The notes under the pieces are model-generated. The model had not been told where the DNA came from. It saw only the letters and a list, made by a program, of their open reading frames with translations, and did no database searches. Source: Halorubrum alkaliphilum (GTDB lineage Archaea; Halobacteriota; Halobacteria; Halobacteriales; Haloferacaceae). Taken from it: a stretch of DNA of 64,000 nt. Made by a program: the position numbers and the translations under genes. Shown piece after piece: positions 53,609-63,568 of this stretch (positions are counted from its first letter, which is position 1; every line of letters starts with the position of its first letter). Location: the NCBI RefSeq assembly GCF_017873815.1, contig NZ_JAGGKQ010000013.1:17498-81497 (forward strand), read 5' to 3'.

Positions 53609-54658
53609 CTACTCCTCGTCGGCGTCCGCGTCGGGGTCGTCGGTCGTGCCCGAGGAGCCGCCGGCGCTGCCGCCGTTGTCGCCCTCCTCGGAGCGGGCCG
53701 CGACCAAGGCACCGCTGGCAACGCTGTACATCGGCTCGTCGGGCGAGTGAACGCCGCTGATCGAGAACGGGATGTTCGCGTCCTGGAGGTGGTCGGCGAA
53801 CAGGTCCTCGAACCCGTTCGGACTGGAAGTTCCGCCGGTGACGACAACGGGAACGTCGAGCCCCTCCTCGACGTCCTCCTCGTCGACTTCGCGGGCGATG
53901 TTCTCGATGACGTAATCGAGCAGGTTCTCGTAGTAGATGGCGAGCGCGCCCTCGACGCCGCCCACGTCGGTGCGGAAGTCGAGTTCGAAGTCGTCCTCCT
54001 TGATGGAGGTCACCTTGTCGACCGGCGTGCCGGTCGCTTGGGCGGTCTGCTCGTCGACCCAGTCGCCACCGCGGGCGATGGAGAACTTCATGACGGGGAC
54101 CGCGTAGTACGAGAGACAGACGTTCGTCATCCCCGCGCCGAAGCTGATACCGAGTCCAGTGAAGTTGTTGTCGGCGAGCTCGGAGTAAATGACCGCCATT
54201 CCCTCGTTTATCGGCTCGGGATCGTACCCCATGTCGCCGAGCATCGATTCGAGCGTCTTCTCGTGATACAGCGTCGTGAGCGGCGAGTCGATCGGGTCCG
54301 CGGGACTGGAGTAGAACAGTCGCTCGTTCGGTCGGGAGGGCTCGCCGACGACCTGCTCGGTGATGAGCTTGATCATCGGGATCGCCGAGGACTCGTCGCT
54401 GGAGAGGATTCCGTGTTGCATCGGCCGGCGAGTCTCCTTGTTGAAGATGTTCGCGAAGTTGAGGGCGTCGTCGCCGACGACGTACACCTTCTCGTCCTTG
54501 CGGATGTGGAGGACGTCGCTGCGGGAGAGCATCTGCTCGGCCATATCGCTGTACTCGATCTCGACGAACGAGTTGCGCTGCTGTACGAACACGGTCTCCG
54601 CGCCTTCCTGCCGCCCGGAGAGGATGTTCATCGTACCGACGTCAAGGCCTTTCGCCAT
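53609..54658 (-). CDS. Haloarchaeal actin homologue (salactin-like)
   Basis: A 349-aa actin/Hsp70-fold protein: [13 protein letters not shown] (phosphate 1), [36 protein letters not shown] (phosphate 2) and [17 protein letters not shown] (adenosine-binding). The C-terminus is an acidic Gly/Ser/Asp tail. The pattern matches the haloarchaeal actin family known as salactin, which forms dynamic filaments at cell poles in Halobacterium. The assignment is by resemblance from memory. Transcribed alone. Confidence 0.8.
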   Translation of the reverse strand: MAKGLDVGTMNILSGRQEGAETVFVQQRNSFVEIEYSDMAEQMLSRSDVLHIRKDEKVYVVGDDALNFANIFNKETRRPMQHGILSSDESSAIPMIKLITEQVVGEPSRPNERLFYSSPADPIDSPLTTLYHEKTLESMLGDMGYDPEPINEGMAVIYSELADNNFTGLGISFGAGMTNVCLSYYAVPVMKFSIARGGDWVDEQTAQATGTPVDKVTSIKEDDFELDFRTDVGGVEGALAIYYENLLDYVIENIAREVDEEDVEEGLDVPVVVTGGTSSPNGFEDLFADHLQDANIPFSISGVHSPDEPMYSVASGALVAARSEEGDNGGSAGGSSGTTDDPDADADEE

Positions 54659-54857
54659 ATCGCGACCTACTCAACCTTGCCTCATAAACGTTCGTGAGCC
54701 CCCGAATCGAAATACCGGACTGGCCACAACTCAGTGAGCTCCATGAGCGATCCGTATCCGTCTCGTCGGAACACCACGTGCTTCCACACGGCGACCCCCG
54801 ACGCCTGACAGCAGTCCAATACGCCGTCCACCGAAGTCGAACGGACGAAGAAGCCGC

Positions 54858-55310
54858 CTATCGCTCCTCGGAGTCGAGCACGCGGATCTGGTCGCCGCGG
54901 ACCGTGACCGGGATGGGGACGGTGGCCTCGTACAGCTCGACGGTCACCTGGTCTTTCCCCTCGTCGATGCGCTGGACGCGTGCCTTCTCGCCCTTGAACG
55001 GGCCGGCGATGAGTTCGACGATGTCACCCTCGCCGATCCCCTCGACGTCGGGCGTCGGGGAGAGGAAGTGTTCGACCTCCGAGAACCCGCTCTCCGCGGG
55101 GCCGTCGGAACCCTGTATCACGCCGCGTGCGTGTGGGATCTCGTCGAGGATCCGAGCGAAAACGCTGCCGTCCGAGGCCTCGACCATCACGTAGCTGGTG
55201 AGTTGGTCGGGGGCGATGACCGCTTGGATCTCCGGCATCTCCTTTTCAGCGAGCATGTCGGCGACCGTCCGCTCCTGGCTCGCAGTCGTTTTGACCGAGA
55301 AGATCGGCAT
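54858..55310 (-). CDS. spt5: Transcription elongation factor Spt5 (NusG)
   Basis: A 150-aa protein: NGN domain (MPIFSVKTTASQERTVADML...SYVMVEASDGSVFARILDEIPHARGVI) and KOW domain (EGIGEGDIVELIAGPFKGEKARVQRID). With Spt4 it closes the RNA polymerase clamp. Its ATG overlaps the secE stop (TAATG). Confidence 0.95.
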   Translation of the reverse strand: MPIFSVKTTASQERTVADMLAEKEMPEIQAVIAPDQLTSYVMVEASDGSVFARILDEIPHARGVIQGSDGPAESGFSEVEHFLSPTPDVEGIGEGDIVELIAGPFKGEKARVQRIDEGKDQVTVELYEATVPIPVTVRGDQIRVLDSEER

Positions 55311-55486
55311 TACGCGCCGACCCCCGGCAGGAGGCTCATCACCGCGAAGATCAGGAAGCCGATGACCCCGACGAGGATGATACCCGCGCCGGCGATTTTC
55401 GACACCTGAAGGAACTCCCCGGTGCTCGGCGTGCTCGCCAGCTTCAGCACGCGAACGTAGCTGTTGAGGTCGTACGGGACTTTCAT
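55310..55486 (-). CDS. secE: Preprotein translocase subunit SecE (Sec61 gamma)
   Basis: A 58-aa protein: MKVPYDLNSYVRVLKLASTP, then STGEFLQVSKIAGAG and one TM helix IILVGVIGFLIFAVMSLL. It clamps SecY. The secE-spt5 order is conserved in archaea. In many haloarchaea ftsZ1 precedes secE; here the next 380 nt contain no ftsZ. Confidence 0.93.
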   Translation of the reverse strand: MKVPYDLNSYVRVLKLASTPSTGEFLQVSKIAGAGIILVGVIGFLIFAVMSLLPGVGA

Positions 55487-55868
55487 GTTAGCGAACGCTT
55501 CGAGACGAGACGGTTTTTACCTTTTGATGCGGCGTCAAGCAGTGGCGCGCGCCCGCGCCGGCGGCGCGGGCAGCACCGGTGAACGCGTGAGCGTCGGCGG
55601 GAGGGCAGACGATCTAACAGCTCCCGCCGGCACCGCACGCGCCCCCGTAGTCGATCCCGGTCTCCTCGCGAGCGCGCTCGACGGATCGCGTCGGGAAGCG
55701 TTCGCTCGCGTTCGCTTCCGTATGCGTCCCTACCTCGGTATGCGTCTCTACCTCCGTATGTTCTCCCGTCTCCCCAACCCCCGATCGTCTCCGATCGATC
55801 CGCCGGTTCTTGAGCCCCCTCCCGAGTCCGAACGAACGGTATTTGACGCCGGAAGGTCGATCCATCGT
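55487..55868. other. Non-coding gap between secE and mobB
   Basis: It holds GC-rich low-complexity DNA (CGCGCCCGCGCCGGCGGCG) and a short tandem repeat of ~18 nt around 55720-55765 (TATGCGTC.CTACCTC.G twice plus a partial). A minus-strand frame ending in a CGAGGSC-like tail (stop 55614) cannot be given a good start. Confidence 0.5.
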
Positions 55869-56303
55869 ATGAAAGTCATCGGCGTCGCCGGCCCCTCCGA
55901 CTCGGGAAAGACGACGTCCGTCGCGGCACTCGCCGGACGACTCCGCGAACGCGGGACGGTCGCAACGGTGAAACACCTCACTCACGAGCCGGATGTCGAC
56001 ACGGAGGGGAAGGACACGGCCCGTCACCGCGCGGGTGGCGCGGCACACACCGTCGGCCTCACCGACGAGGGAACGTGGTTCGCCACGGGCGAGGGTCGGA
56101 CGCTCGCCGACGTCCTGGGCGAGTTCTCTCGCACGTACGACTACGCGATCGTCGAGGGGTTCAGCGGGAGCGACCTTCCGAAGGTCGTCCTCGGCGACCG
56201 GGCCGTCGAACCTCCGATCGTTGCTCGGGCAGCGAACGCGTCCGACCTCGATGTCGAGGAGGTGCTCCGAGCCGTGGAGACGCTACCGAAATACGAGCCG
56301 TGA
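55869..56303 (+). CDS. mobB: Molybdopterin-guanine dinucleotide biosynthesis protein MobB
   Basis: A 144-aa P-loop GTP-binding protein: Walker A GPSDSGKTT, TVATVKHLTHEPDVDTEGKDTARHRAGGA and VEGFSGSDLPKVVL. It assists attachment of GMP to molybdopterin. The ATG at 55869 is preferred; the frame upstream is unrelated. Confidence 0.92.
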   Translation: MKVIGVAGPSDSGKTTSVAALAGRLRERGTVATVKHLTHEPDVDTEGKDTARHRAGGAAHTVGLTDEGTWFATGEGRTLADVLGEFSRTYDYAIVEGFSGSDLPKVVLGDRAVEPPIVARAANASDLDVEEVLRAVETLPKYEP

Positions 56304-56349
56304 GGCATCGACGACCCGACTCGGACGAGCCCCGTCGGACGAGGCGGCG

Positions 56350-56964
56350 TCAGTCGTCGTCGGCTGCCGCCGCCTCGTCGATGTGGTCGCCGAGATCGGT
56401 GAACTCCTCGATGACGAACAGCTCGAACGCGGCCGTGAACTCGTCGGCACCCATGACGACCACCGCGTGTTCCTCATCGGGGTCGCTGATCTCCCCGACT
56501 AGCTCTGCGCCGGTTTCGCCGTCGATCTCGTCGTCCGCGAGCTCGACCGTGAAGCCGTACTCGCCGGCCGTTTCGAACAGGTCGCTGTAGACCGCCTGTG
56601 ACTCCTCATTGGTCTCCTCGTCCTCGTCGGCCGCGGGTTCGAGGTCGAACGACTCGTCGAGCACCGTCTCGCCGTCCGGGTCGGTCACCGTGATCGATCC
56701 CGTCAGGACCCGATCCGTCTCGTTGAGGAGGTTGACGTCGTCGAGCACGAACTCGGCGATCAGGTTGCCGATCGTGTCGGCACAGCCGGCGAGACCGACT
56801 GACGCCGCGGCCGCGCCCGCGGCGAGGAGACGGCGTCGGCTCGGCGTCGGGTTCCGAGACGGAATCGGAGTCTCGGTCGAGTTTTCGGGCGGGGTCTCGG
56901 TCGATTCGGCGATGTCGTCGCCGCGATCGGAGCGCTCAGCGCTGGTGGAGGGCAGGGAGGGCAT
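56350..56964 (-). CDS. Tat-exported lipoprotein, unknown function
   Basis: A 204-aa protein: a low-complexity Thr/Glu/Pro N-terminus, then a twin-arginine signal PSRRRLLAAGAAAASVGLAGC with lipobox, then an immunoglobulin-like beta domain (LTGSITVTDPDGETVLDESFDL) and a very acidic tail. The lipid-anchored domain is outside the membrane. Start uncertain; a start nearer the RRR motif is possible. Confidence 0.7.
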   Translation of the reverse strand: MPSLPSTSAERSDRGDDIAESTETPPENSTETPIPSRNPTPSRRRLLAAGAAAASVGLAGCADTIGNLIAEFVLDDVNLLNETDRVLTGSITVTDPDGETVLDESFDLEPAADEDEETNEESQAVYSDLFETAGEYGFTVELADDEIDGETGAELVGEISDPDEEHAVVVMGADEFTAAFELFVIEEFTDLGDHIDEAAAADDD

Positions 56965-57061
56965 CAGCTCGTGGTTCGGTCGTCATCAATTTGAAACCTC
57001 GGGTTCCGTCGACGCGCACAGGTGTCGGGAGATGCGGACCGAGGCGGGCCGATCGGATCGG

Positions 57062-57862
57062 TTAGACCTGCTCGGCGATGTACCGCTCGATCCGGCTCAC
57101 GAGCTCGGGGCGGAACGTCCAGAACCCGTCCCACACGTTGGGCTCGTCTTCGAGCGCGACGAGGGCGGCGTAGTCGCCGGGAGCTCCGCCGTCCCCGACA
57201 CCGGTCGCCGCGCCCTCACGTCCACCCTCCGGCGGCGTGAACACGACGAACCACGACCGTCGATACGGGTATGAGGTCCCCGTGTGGACCGTGACCGGGA
57301 GCGTCGTCCCGTCGATGTCGCCGACGCCGTAGACGTGGACGTCGACGCCGGCCCCGCTCACCGACTCGTACACCTCGTGAGTGCCGCGTTCGTCGTCGAG
57401 ACGGGAGAGTCGTTGGAACGACGCCCGGAGCGTCCCGCCGCCGGTCTCGGCCGCGATCCGCTCTATCACCCGGGAGATGACGATCAACAGGAGCTTCTCC
57501 TTGTTCGAGGCCGGATACCCCCGCACGCGGAACGGCACCTCGTCGAGTCCGCGAAGCACGTCCGGAAGCACCACCTCGTCGAGGTCGATGGTCCCCGTCT
57601 TGTACAGGTCCGAGTTGATGAGCAGCACCGACTCCAGCAGTTCGTCCAACGTCGAGCGGGCGAGCACCTCGCCGTCCTCAACCAACGCGACGATGTCGGC
57701 CTCCGGCTCCGGCGTGTCGAGGTCGTGGATCTCCACCGAGCCGCCCTCCAACAGCGAGTCGAGCAGGCCGCGAACCGGGTCCGGCGACTCCCGGTTGAGG
57801 ACGACGAGTGACCGATCCGGAGCCTCGATGTCGTCGAAGAACCCACGAAGCGAGTCAGTCAT
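57062..57862 (-). CDS. DICT-type sensory domain protein
   Basis: A 266-aa protein: SLRGFFDDIEAPDRSLVVLNRESPDPVRGLLDSLL, ADIVALVEDGEVLARSTLDELLESVLLINSDLY, YPASNKEKLLLIVISRVIERIA, then WFVVFTPPEGG and ALVALEDEPNVWDGFWTFRPELVSRIERYI. This follows the haloarchaeal DICT sensory-domain pattern associated with light or redox signalling histidine kinases. No kinase is fused here. ATG 57862 gives the usual start. Confidence 0.7.
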   Translation of the reverse strand: MTDSLRGFFDDIEAPDRSLVVLNRESPDPVRGLLDSLLEGGSVEIHDLDTPEPEADIVALVEDGEVLARSTLDELLESVLLINSDLYKTGTIDLDEVVLPDVLRGLDEVPFRVRGYPASNKEKLLLIVISRVIERIAAETGGGTLRASFQRLSRLDDERGTHEVYESVSGAGVDVHVYGVGDIDGTTLPVTVHTGTSYPYRRSWFVVFTPPEGGREGAATGVGDGGAPGDYAALVALEDEPNVWDGFWTFRPELVSRIERYIAEQV

Positions 57863-57996
57863 GGCTCCGGATTCGGTTTCGAGGACTAATAACGATCGGT
57901 GGTGTGGCGGTGACGGTCGGACGAGCGACGGGACCGATTCGAGCACGGCCGAGGAAACCTCTATAGGGCTGCCGGTGTTCGTGCGTCCCATACCTG

Positions 57997-58191
57997 ATGA
58001 CCCGCAAACACGTCGGGCGCAACGTCGTGACTCCCGTCAGGATCCGCGTTTCCGGAGCCGAGCCGGACCATCCCGGCCTCGAAGTCGGTGACGCGGTCGA
58101 GGTCGATGGCACCGACGACGGGCCCGTCCCCTGTGCCCTCGCCGACGGCAGGAACGCGGAGCGAGCCAGCGTCATCTCTCTTATCAACTGA
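57997..58191 (+). CDS. Small protein coupled to the restriction-modification gene
   Basis: A 64-aa protein: MTRKHVGRNVVTPVRIRVSG, then EVGDAVEVDGTDDGPVPCAL. It resembles short haloarchaeal SpoVT/AbrB-like or MazE-like beta-barrel proteins ('GR.vV.P.RIRV.G...PGl.vGD.V.V'). Its TGA overlaps the ATG of the next gene (TGATG). That coupling suggests a regulator or accessory factor of the R-M enzyme. Confidence 0.55.
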   Translation: MTRKHVGRNVVTPVRIRVSGAEPDHPGLEVGDAVEVDGTDDGPVPCALADGRNAERASVISLIN

Positions 58192-61100
58192 TGCAAACGA
58201 CACTCACCTACCGCACGAATCGTGACCTCTTCTCGAACCACTACCTCGACGAGCACCTCCCGGAAACGGAGGCGTGGAACGAGGTCGACGACGAGACGCT
58301 CCGGGAGGCCTACGACGAGATCGCCGACCTCTGGGAGCGCGAACGGGATACGGCACCGAAGCGAAACGAGTCCCAGCTCGAGGAGAAGTTCATCCGGCCG
58401 ATGTTCCGGAAACTGGGGATCCCCTTCGAGGTCGAGGAGAGCACGAGCCGGACGCAACGCCGACCGGACTACGGCTTCTTCGAGACCGAAGACGCGGCCC
58501 GTGACGCCTTCGAGCGTCGCGAGGCGGGCGGCGACTTCTACGAGAACGCGGTCGCCGTCGCGGACGCCAAACGCTGGGGGCGACCCCTCGACACGCGCGG
58601 CAGCGGCGAGCACGACCGCGACTTCGAGAACCCGAGCTACCAGATCCACGTCTACCTTCAGGAGGTCGACGCCGCCCAGTGGGCAGTCCTGACCAACGGG
58701 CGGAAGTGGCGGCTCTACTACGGCCCGACGAGTCACCGGCTCGACTCCTACTACGAGGTGGATCTCCCGACGATCCTAGAGGACGGCGACTTAGCGGATT
58801 TCAAGTACTTTTACCTCTTTTTCCTGAGAGAGGCCTTTCTCGAAGACGCTGGCGGAGACAGTTTCCTCGACGACGTGTACGGCGAGTCCAACGTCTTCGC
58901 ACAGGAGTTGGGCGAGGACCTTCAGGACAACATCTACGAGGCGATCAAGGTCCTCTCGGAGGGGTACCTCCAGTATCCCGGAAACGACCTCGACGGGACG
59001 GATCTGGACCTCGTCCACGACGCCTCGCTCATCTACCTCTACCGGCTCATCTTCGTGTTGTACGCGGAGGCCGAGGGGCGACAGCTGCTCGATACGGACA
59101 ACGAGATCTACGAGGAGTCGTACAGCCTGAACGCTTTAAAACAGGAGGTCGCCGAGGAGCTCGACAGTGCCGATCCGACGTATCGCGACTGGCAGGACGA
59201 CCTGAGCGACCGGCTCGACGAGCTGTTCAGTCTCATCGACCAAGGGAGCAGATCGCAGGGGATCCCCGAGGAGGACCTGTACGTCCCGGCGTACAACGGC
59301 GGGCTGTTCCGCACGGATCCGGACGATGACGACAGCGACGAAGCGCGGTTCCTCGCGAACCACACGGTCGGGGACGCGCATCTCGCGCGGGTCGTCGAAC
59401 TGCTCACACGGAGTCGCAGCGACGACGGGACGATCTTCGTCGACTACTCCTCGCTCGACGTGCGCCACCTCGGGAGCATTTATGAGGGCCTGCTGGAGTA
59501 CCGGCTCCACGTCGCCGACGGGCCGCTCCGCGTCGAGGACGGCGAGTACGTCCCCGCCGCCGAGGGCGGCGACTTCGAGGGCGACGAGGGCGACTTCGAG
59601 GGCGACGAGGGCGACGTCGCCGTCGAGGAGGGTGAGGTGTACCTCACGACCGGGAGTGGGGAGCGGAAGGCGACGGGATCGTACTACACGCCGGAGTACG
59701 TGGTCGAGTACATCGTCGACGAGACGTTGGGGCCGCTCGTCGACGACGTTCGGGAGGATCTGGTGGGTCAGTCGACATATAAGAAGGACGACGGCGAGGC
59801 GGGGACGTTCGCGGGGGAGTTCGCGGAGCGGATCTTCGAGTTGAAGGTGCTCGATCCGGCGATGGGCTCCGGGCACTTCTTGACGAGCGCGGTCGACTAC
59901 CTCGCTCGCGAGATCATCGACGCACAGGAGAGGCAGGCGGAGCAGCGCGAGGAGGGCGAGGAGTCGCGGATCGACATGGACCGCGACATCAACTGGGCGC
60001 GTCGGAAGGTCGCCCAGCGGTGTATCTACGGGGTCGATCTGAACCCGCTGGCGACGGAGTTGGCGAAGGTGTCGCTGTGGCTCCGCACGCTCGCCGCGGA
60101 GCAGCCGCTCGCGTTCCTCGACCACCACTTAAAAACCGGGAACTCGTTGGTCGGTAGCGACATCGAGGACGTCCTCGCGAACGGCGAGGGCGGCGGGGAC
60201 GACGCGGAGTCGGGGCAGCTCACGCTTCAGCAGTCGTTCGACCGGACGCGTCAGCAGGCGATCGAGCACGTGATGGACCGGTTCCAGAACCTGCTGTCCA
60301 TCGACAACGAGACGCTCGCGGACGCAAAGCGGATGGAGGACGTGTACGACGAGGTGCGCGACGACGACCTATATAAGAACCTGCTCGCGATGGCGAACGT
60401 TCACACCGCCGAGGCGTTCGGCCTCGACGTGCCGAGCGACGCCGACGAACGCATGGCACGCGCGCTTAAAAGTGAGTCGTGGAAGAAGATCGAGGGACAG
60501 GACTGGTTCGAAGACGCGCAGGCGATGGCCGCGGAGGAGCACTTCTTCCACTGGGAGTTGGAGTTCCCGGTGGCGTTTTATGACGTCGACGGCGGCCGAA
60601 AGGCGGATGCCGGGTTCGACGCAGTGATCGGGAACCCGCCGTACATTCGAATGGAACAAATAAAGCCTCTCAAGCCGTATCTCGCTTCAAATTACGATGT
60701 CCACGACACCCGTGTCGACCTTTATGGATATTTCATCGAAAAGAGTCTGGATTTAACCCTAGAACGGTACGGAGTAGTTGTTTCTAATAAGTGGATTAAA
60801 TCCAAATATGGGGAAAAGATCCGCTCTGTATTAGATAAACACCAGATAGAGGAGATCATTGATTTCGGTGATCTAGAAGTGTTTGAGGGAGCGACAGCAT
60901 ATCCGTGTATCCTAACGGTAAATACGAATCGATCACTTAAAAATGGAGTATCGGTCACAAAGGTCGAGAATCTAGAATTTAGTTCGCTACCGGACGTAGT
61001 ATCCAAGAACAGTGCTACAATTCCTCCAGACTTGTTTGATGATGGAGACTGGACTGTTACGAATCCAAAAGTTGCGAAAATAAACGACAAACTGGAAGAA

Positions 61101-62477
61101 AAACACGGATACGTCTCCGAATACATACATAAGACGTGTGAAACGGACATCGGAGACGGGATCGGACGCGGTGTTGTGACCGGGCTCAACGAGGCGTTTC
61201 TTGTTGATCAAGAAACGAAGGATGAATTAATAAAAGAAGATGGAAGTTCTGAAGATATCATATACTCATGTATAAAAGGGACGGATATATCCAGATATCA
61301 GCACGATAGAGAGAGACAATACCTTATATACTGCCACTCGGGAATAGAGATTGATGAGTATCCGGCCGTCAAATTATATTTAAAACAATACAAATCTCAG
61401 TTGGAAGGGACAGCAACTGATGAGGAATGGTACGAGCTACAGCAACCTCAAGAGGAGTATATTGAGGAATTCACTCAAAAGAAGATAATCTATCCGGACA
61501 TCGCGAAACACTCCCGTTTTAGTATGGACACGAGTGGAGATTATCTCGCCAATACCGTTTTTATGATTCCCTCTGAGGATTATTATTTACTGTCCATACT
61601 CAATTCAAAGATATTTGAGACGCTGTTCCGAATACACAGCCCCAGCATCAGAGGCGGGTATCATAGATATATAAATGAATATGTAAAGAACGTTCCAATT
61701 CCACTATTAAATATTGACAAAAAATATGAAGAAACAAATTATAAAAAGGAAGTGGAAACCCTCATAGAACAATATGACAAATATATTCAAAAAGGGTCCA
61801 TGCCCAAGACGGCCAGCTACTCCAACACTGTCATACGTGAGTTCTTATCTCATCTCTCAAAGTCGATGCTGGACGATAAAAAGCGAAGGAATGAATTTAA
61901 TTTGGATCTTCCCGACTACCTCGGCAACTACACTGAAGGCCCCTCGCTCCCCGATATTGGCCTCTTCCAGCCCACCGGCGAGAACGTCCTCGACGCGACC
62001 ACGGAGGACTACGAGAAACTCCAGATCGAGCGCGCCCGTGTGGAGCGCAGCGACACGACGGTCACCATCGAGGCGACCGCGCGGTATAAGCCCGAAGACG
62101 AGGAGGCCCACGAGACGGACACCTACGGCTACACCGAGACGGGCTTCTTCGAGGCGTTCTCGCTCACGGACCTCTCCGAGACCGAGGCCGCTCTGGTCGC
62201 GGCGTTCGTCCCCGTCGCCGTCGACGACGAGATCGCCGGCTTCCGCGACAACGCGACGAAAACCAACTCCCTCGTCGACCGCTTAAAAGGGATCACGCTG
62301 CCCGATCCCGACGACGTCGCCGCCGATCTGGATCGCTACGTCGAGACGCGCGATCGCGCCGACGAGCTCGACGACCGGATCGCGAGGACGGACCGGCTCA
62401 TCGACGAGATCGTCTACGAACTGTACGGGCTCACCGACGAGGAGATCGAGATCGTAGAGAACGCGGTCGAGGCGTAG
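58191..62477 (+). CDS. Type IIG-like restriction-modification protein with AT-rich specificity segment
   Basis: A 1428-aa single-chain enzyme. The N-terminal ~200 residues have an endonuclease-like segment (RRPDYGFF... VAVADAKRWGR, ~123, a D-x-K core). The methyltransferase core has KATGSYYTPEYVVEYIVDE, motif I VLDPAMGSGHFLTS (~554) and catalytic NPPYIRM (~814). A GDFEGDEGDFEGDEGDV repeat sits before the core. From ~821 to ~1236 (60655-61900) the DNA turns strongly AT-rich and codon use changes, covering the target-recognition region. GC-rich coding resumes for the last ~190 residues. It should both methylate and cut a specific site. BREX PglX-like function is an alternative. Confidence 0.82.
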   Translation: MQTTLTYRTNRDLFSNHYLDEHLPETEAWNEVDDETLREAYDEIADLWERERDTAPKRNESQLEEKFIRPMFRKLGIPFEVEESTSRTQRRPDYGFFETEDAARDAFERREAGGDFYENAVAVADAKRWGRPLDTRGSGEHDRDFENPSYQIHVYLQEVDAAQWAVLTNGRKWRLYYGPTSHRLDSYYEVDLPTILEDGDLADFKYFYLFFLREAFLEDAGGDSFLDDVYGESNVFAQELGEDLQDNIYEAIKVLSEGYLQYPGNDLDGTDLDLVHDASLIYLYRLIFVLYAEAEGRQLLDTDNEIYEESYSLNALKQEVAEELDSADPTYRDWQDDLSDRLDELFSLIDQGSRSQGIPEEDLYVPAYNGGLFRTDPDDDDSDEARFLANHTVGDAHLARVVELLTRSRSDDGTIFVDYSSLDVRHLGSIYEGLLEYRLHVADGPLRVEDGEYVPAAEGGDFEGDEGDFEGDEGDVAVEEGEVYLTTGSGERKATGSYYTPEYVVEYIVDETLGPLVDDVREDLVGQSTYKKDDGEAGTFAGEFAERIFELKVLDPAMGSGHFLTSAVDYLAREIIDAQERQAEQREEGEESRIDMDRDINWARRKVAQRCIYGVDLNPLATELAKVSLWLRTLAAEQPLAFLDHHLKTGNSLVGSDIEDVLANGEGGGDDAESGQLTLQQSFDRTRQQAIEHVMDRFQNLLSIDNETLADAKRMEDVYDEVRDDDLYKNLLAMANVHTAEAFGLDVPSDADERMARALKSESWKKIEGQDWFEDAQAMAAEEHFFHWELEFPVAFYDVDGGRKADAGFDAVIGNPPYIRMEQIKPLKPYLASNYDVHDTRVDLYGYFIEKSLDLTLERYGVVVSNKWIKSKYGEKIRSVLDKHQIEEIIDFGDLEVFEGATAYPCILTVNTNRSLKNGVSVTKVENLEFSSLPDVVSKNSATIPPDLFDDGDWTVTNPKVAKINDKLEEKHGYVSEYIHKTCETDIGDGIGRGVVTGLNEAFLVDQETKDELIKEDGSSEDIIYSCIKGTDISRYQHDRERQYLIYCHSGIEIDEYPAVKLYLKQYKSQLEGTATDEEWYELQQPQEEYIEEFTQKKIIYPDIAKHSRFSMDTSGDYLANTVFMIPSEDYYLLSILNSKIFETLFRIHSPSIRGGYHRYINEYVKNVPIPLLNIDKKYEETNYKKEVETLIEQYDKYIQKGSMPKTASYSNTVIREFLSHLSKSMLDDKKRRNEFNLDLPDYLGNYTEGPSLPDIGLFQPTGENVLDATTEDYEKLQIERARVERSDTTVTIEATARYKPEDEEAHETDTYGYTETGFFEAFSLTDLSETEAALVAAFVPVAVDDEIAGFRDNATKTNSLVDRLKGITLPDPDDVAADLDRYVETRDRADELDDRIARTDRLIDEIVYELYGLTDEEIEIVENAVEA

Positions 62478-62508
62478 CGACTGGACCGACTCACCCCCAA
62501 GGCTTCCA

Positions 62509-63564
62509 CTACCCAGTATGCTGGCTGGGTTCCACCGACGTGTATCGCTCCTTGAATCGTTGATGTGCGGCAAACCCATCCACCACGCCACAATCGCCAT
62601 CTCTGAGGGGTGATGCGGTACTAGTGATGATCTCTCGGGCTTGCGTCGGCGTGGGTATTTCACCACCTTCATCGAGAATGTCACCGAAAGCTGACGCCAG
62701 AACCCCGGTGACGACGGGCGCAGCGTAGCTGGACCCGCTTTTGAACTCAAACACGTCGTTTTCACAGACTGGAAAAACTACTGGCGCTGCGACGTCCGGC
62801 TTTCCGTTCGATGGTCGTGGGTTTCGTGGCCAGTTCTCCTCCGTTTGTCGACCAATACAGCTCTGGCCCGAGCAACCGTTATACCCACAATAAACGCCAT
62901 CCGGTACCCAGTGGTCCACGTCTTGCTCGTGTTCTAGATAGTATGGCCCAGTGCCTTCGGAGTCGTGGACAGTATCTTTGGACTCCGGACAGTGAGATAC
63001 GAACCCGTTCACAGCGATTACTCCATCAACGACCGCAGGCACGTGGACAGGTGGTTTAGAATCGTGTCCGGGTTTTTCGTGCCCCGCAGCTGCGACGATA
63101 GTGATCCCTGCCTCGATCGCTGACTGAGTCTTCTTATAAAGTGGATGTGCGTAGCGTGGAACATCCCACGGGTCGCCAAGCGATAGATTCAGCAGATCCA
63201 CCTCGTCATCCATTGCCGCGTCAATTGCGTCATGATACGCCTCAACGCCGAGATCCCCGTTGTCATCGATCACCTGATAGAAGCTCACATCAATAAACGG
63301 GGCATAGTGCTTCAGTTGACGGAAGACGTGTTTTGCGTGGGGGTTTGTAATCGGTTCATCCAAGTCAATAAAGGAGCCACCGCAATCTGAAACAACCGTC
63401 GTAGTATCGATAGTTTCGTCGGATAACGTTGCTGCCGAGTCCGCGATACCGACATGGATCCCCGATCCGCCGGTTCCCATGCGAAGCGCGTTCACGGACT
63501 CACTGTGTGCCTGAAGTATGAACGACCGAAATTCCTCGGGTGAAGAGATCCACTCCGGTGGCAC
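62509..63564 (-). CDS. Subtilisin-like (S8) serine protease without own propeptide
   Basis: A ~351-aa protease: Asp in HVGIADSAATLSD, His region NPHAKHVFRQLKHYAPF, LLNLSLGDPWD, IVAAAGHEKPGH (oxyanion-hole region differs from the usual N), and Ser in FKSGSSYAAPVVTGVLASAFG. No signal peptide, so probably cytoplasmic. GTG 63564 begins just after the stop of the upstream propeptide-like gene; ATG 63627 would overlap it. Cysteines CGYNGCSGQSC are unusual in a halophile enzyme. Together with the upstream gene it makes a protease-inhibitor pair. Confidence 0.75.
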   Translation of the reverse strand: MPPEWISSPEEFRSFILQAHSESVNALRMGTGGSGIHVGIADSAATLSDETIDTTTVVSDCGGSFIDLDEPITNPHAKHVFRQLKHYAPFIDVSFYQVIDDNGDLGVEAYHDAIDAAMDDEVDLLNLSLGDPWDVPRYAHPLYKKTQSAIEAGITIVAAAGHEKPGHDSKPPVHVPAVVDGVIAVNGFVSHCPESKDTVHDSEGTGPYYLEHEQDVDHWVPDGVYCGYNGCSGQSCIGRQTEENWPRNPRPSNGKPDVAAPVVFPVCENDVFEFKSGSSYAAPVVTGVLASAFGDILDEGGEIPTPTQAREIITSTASPLRDGDCGVVDGFAAHQRFKERYTSVEPSQHTG

Positions 63565-63568
63565 GATA

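Noticed and set aside
55614..55865. Minus-strand frame ending in CGAGGSC opposite mobB
   Set aside because: Its only ATG lies against the mobB start with no room for promoters, and part is encoded by a DNA repeat.
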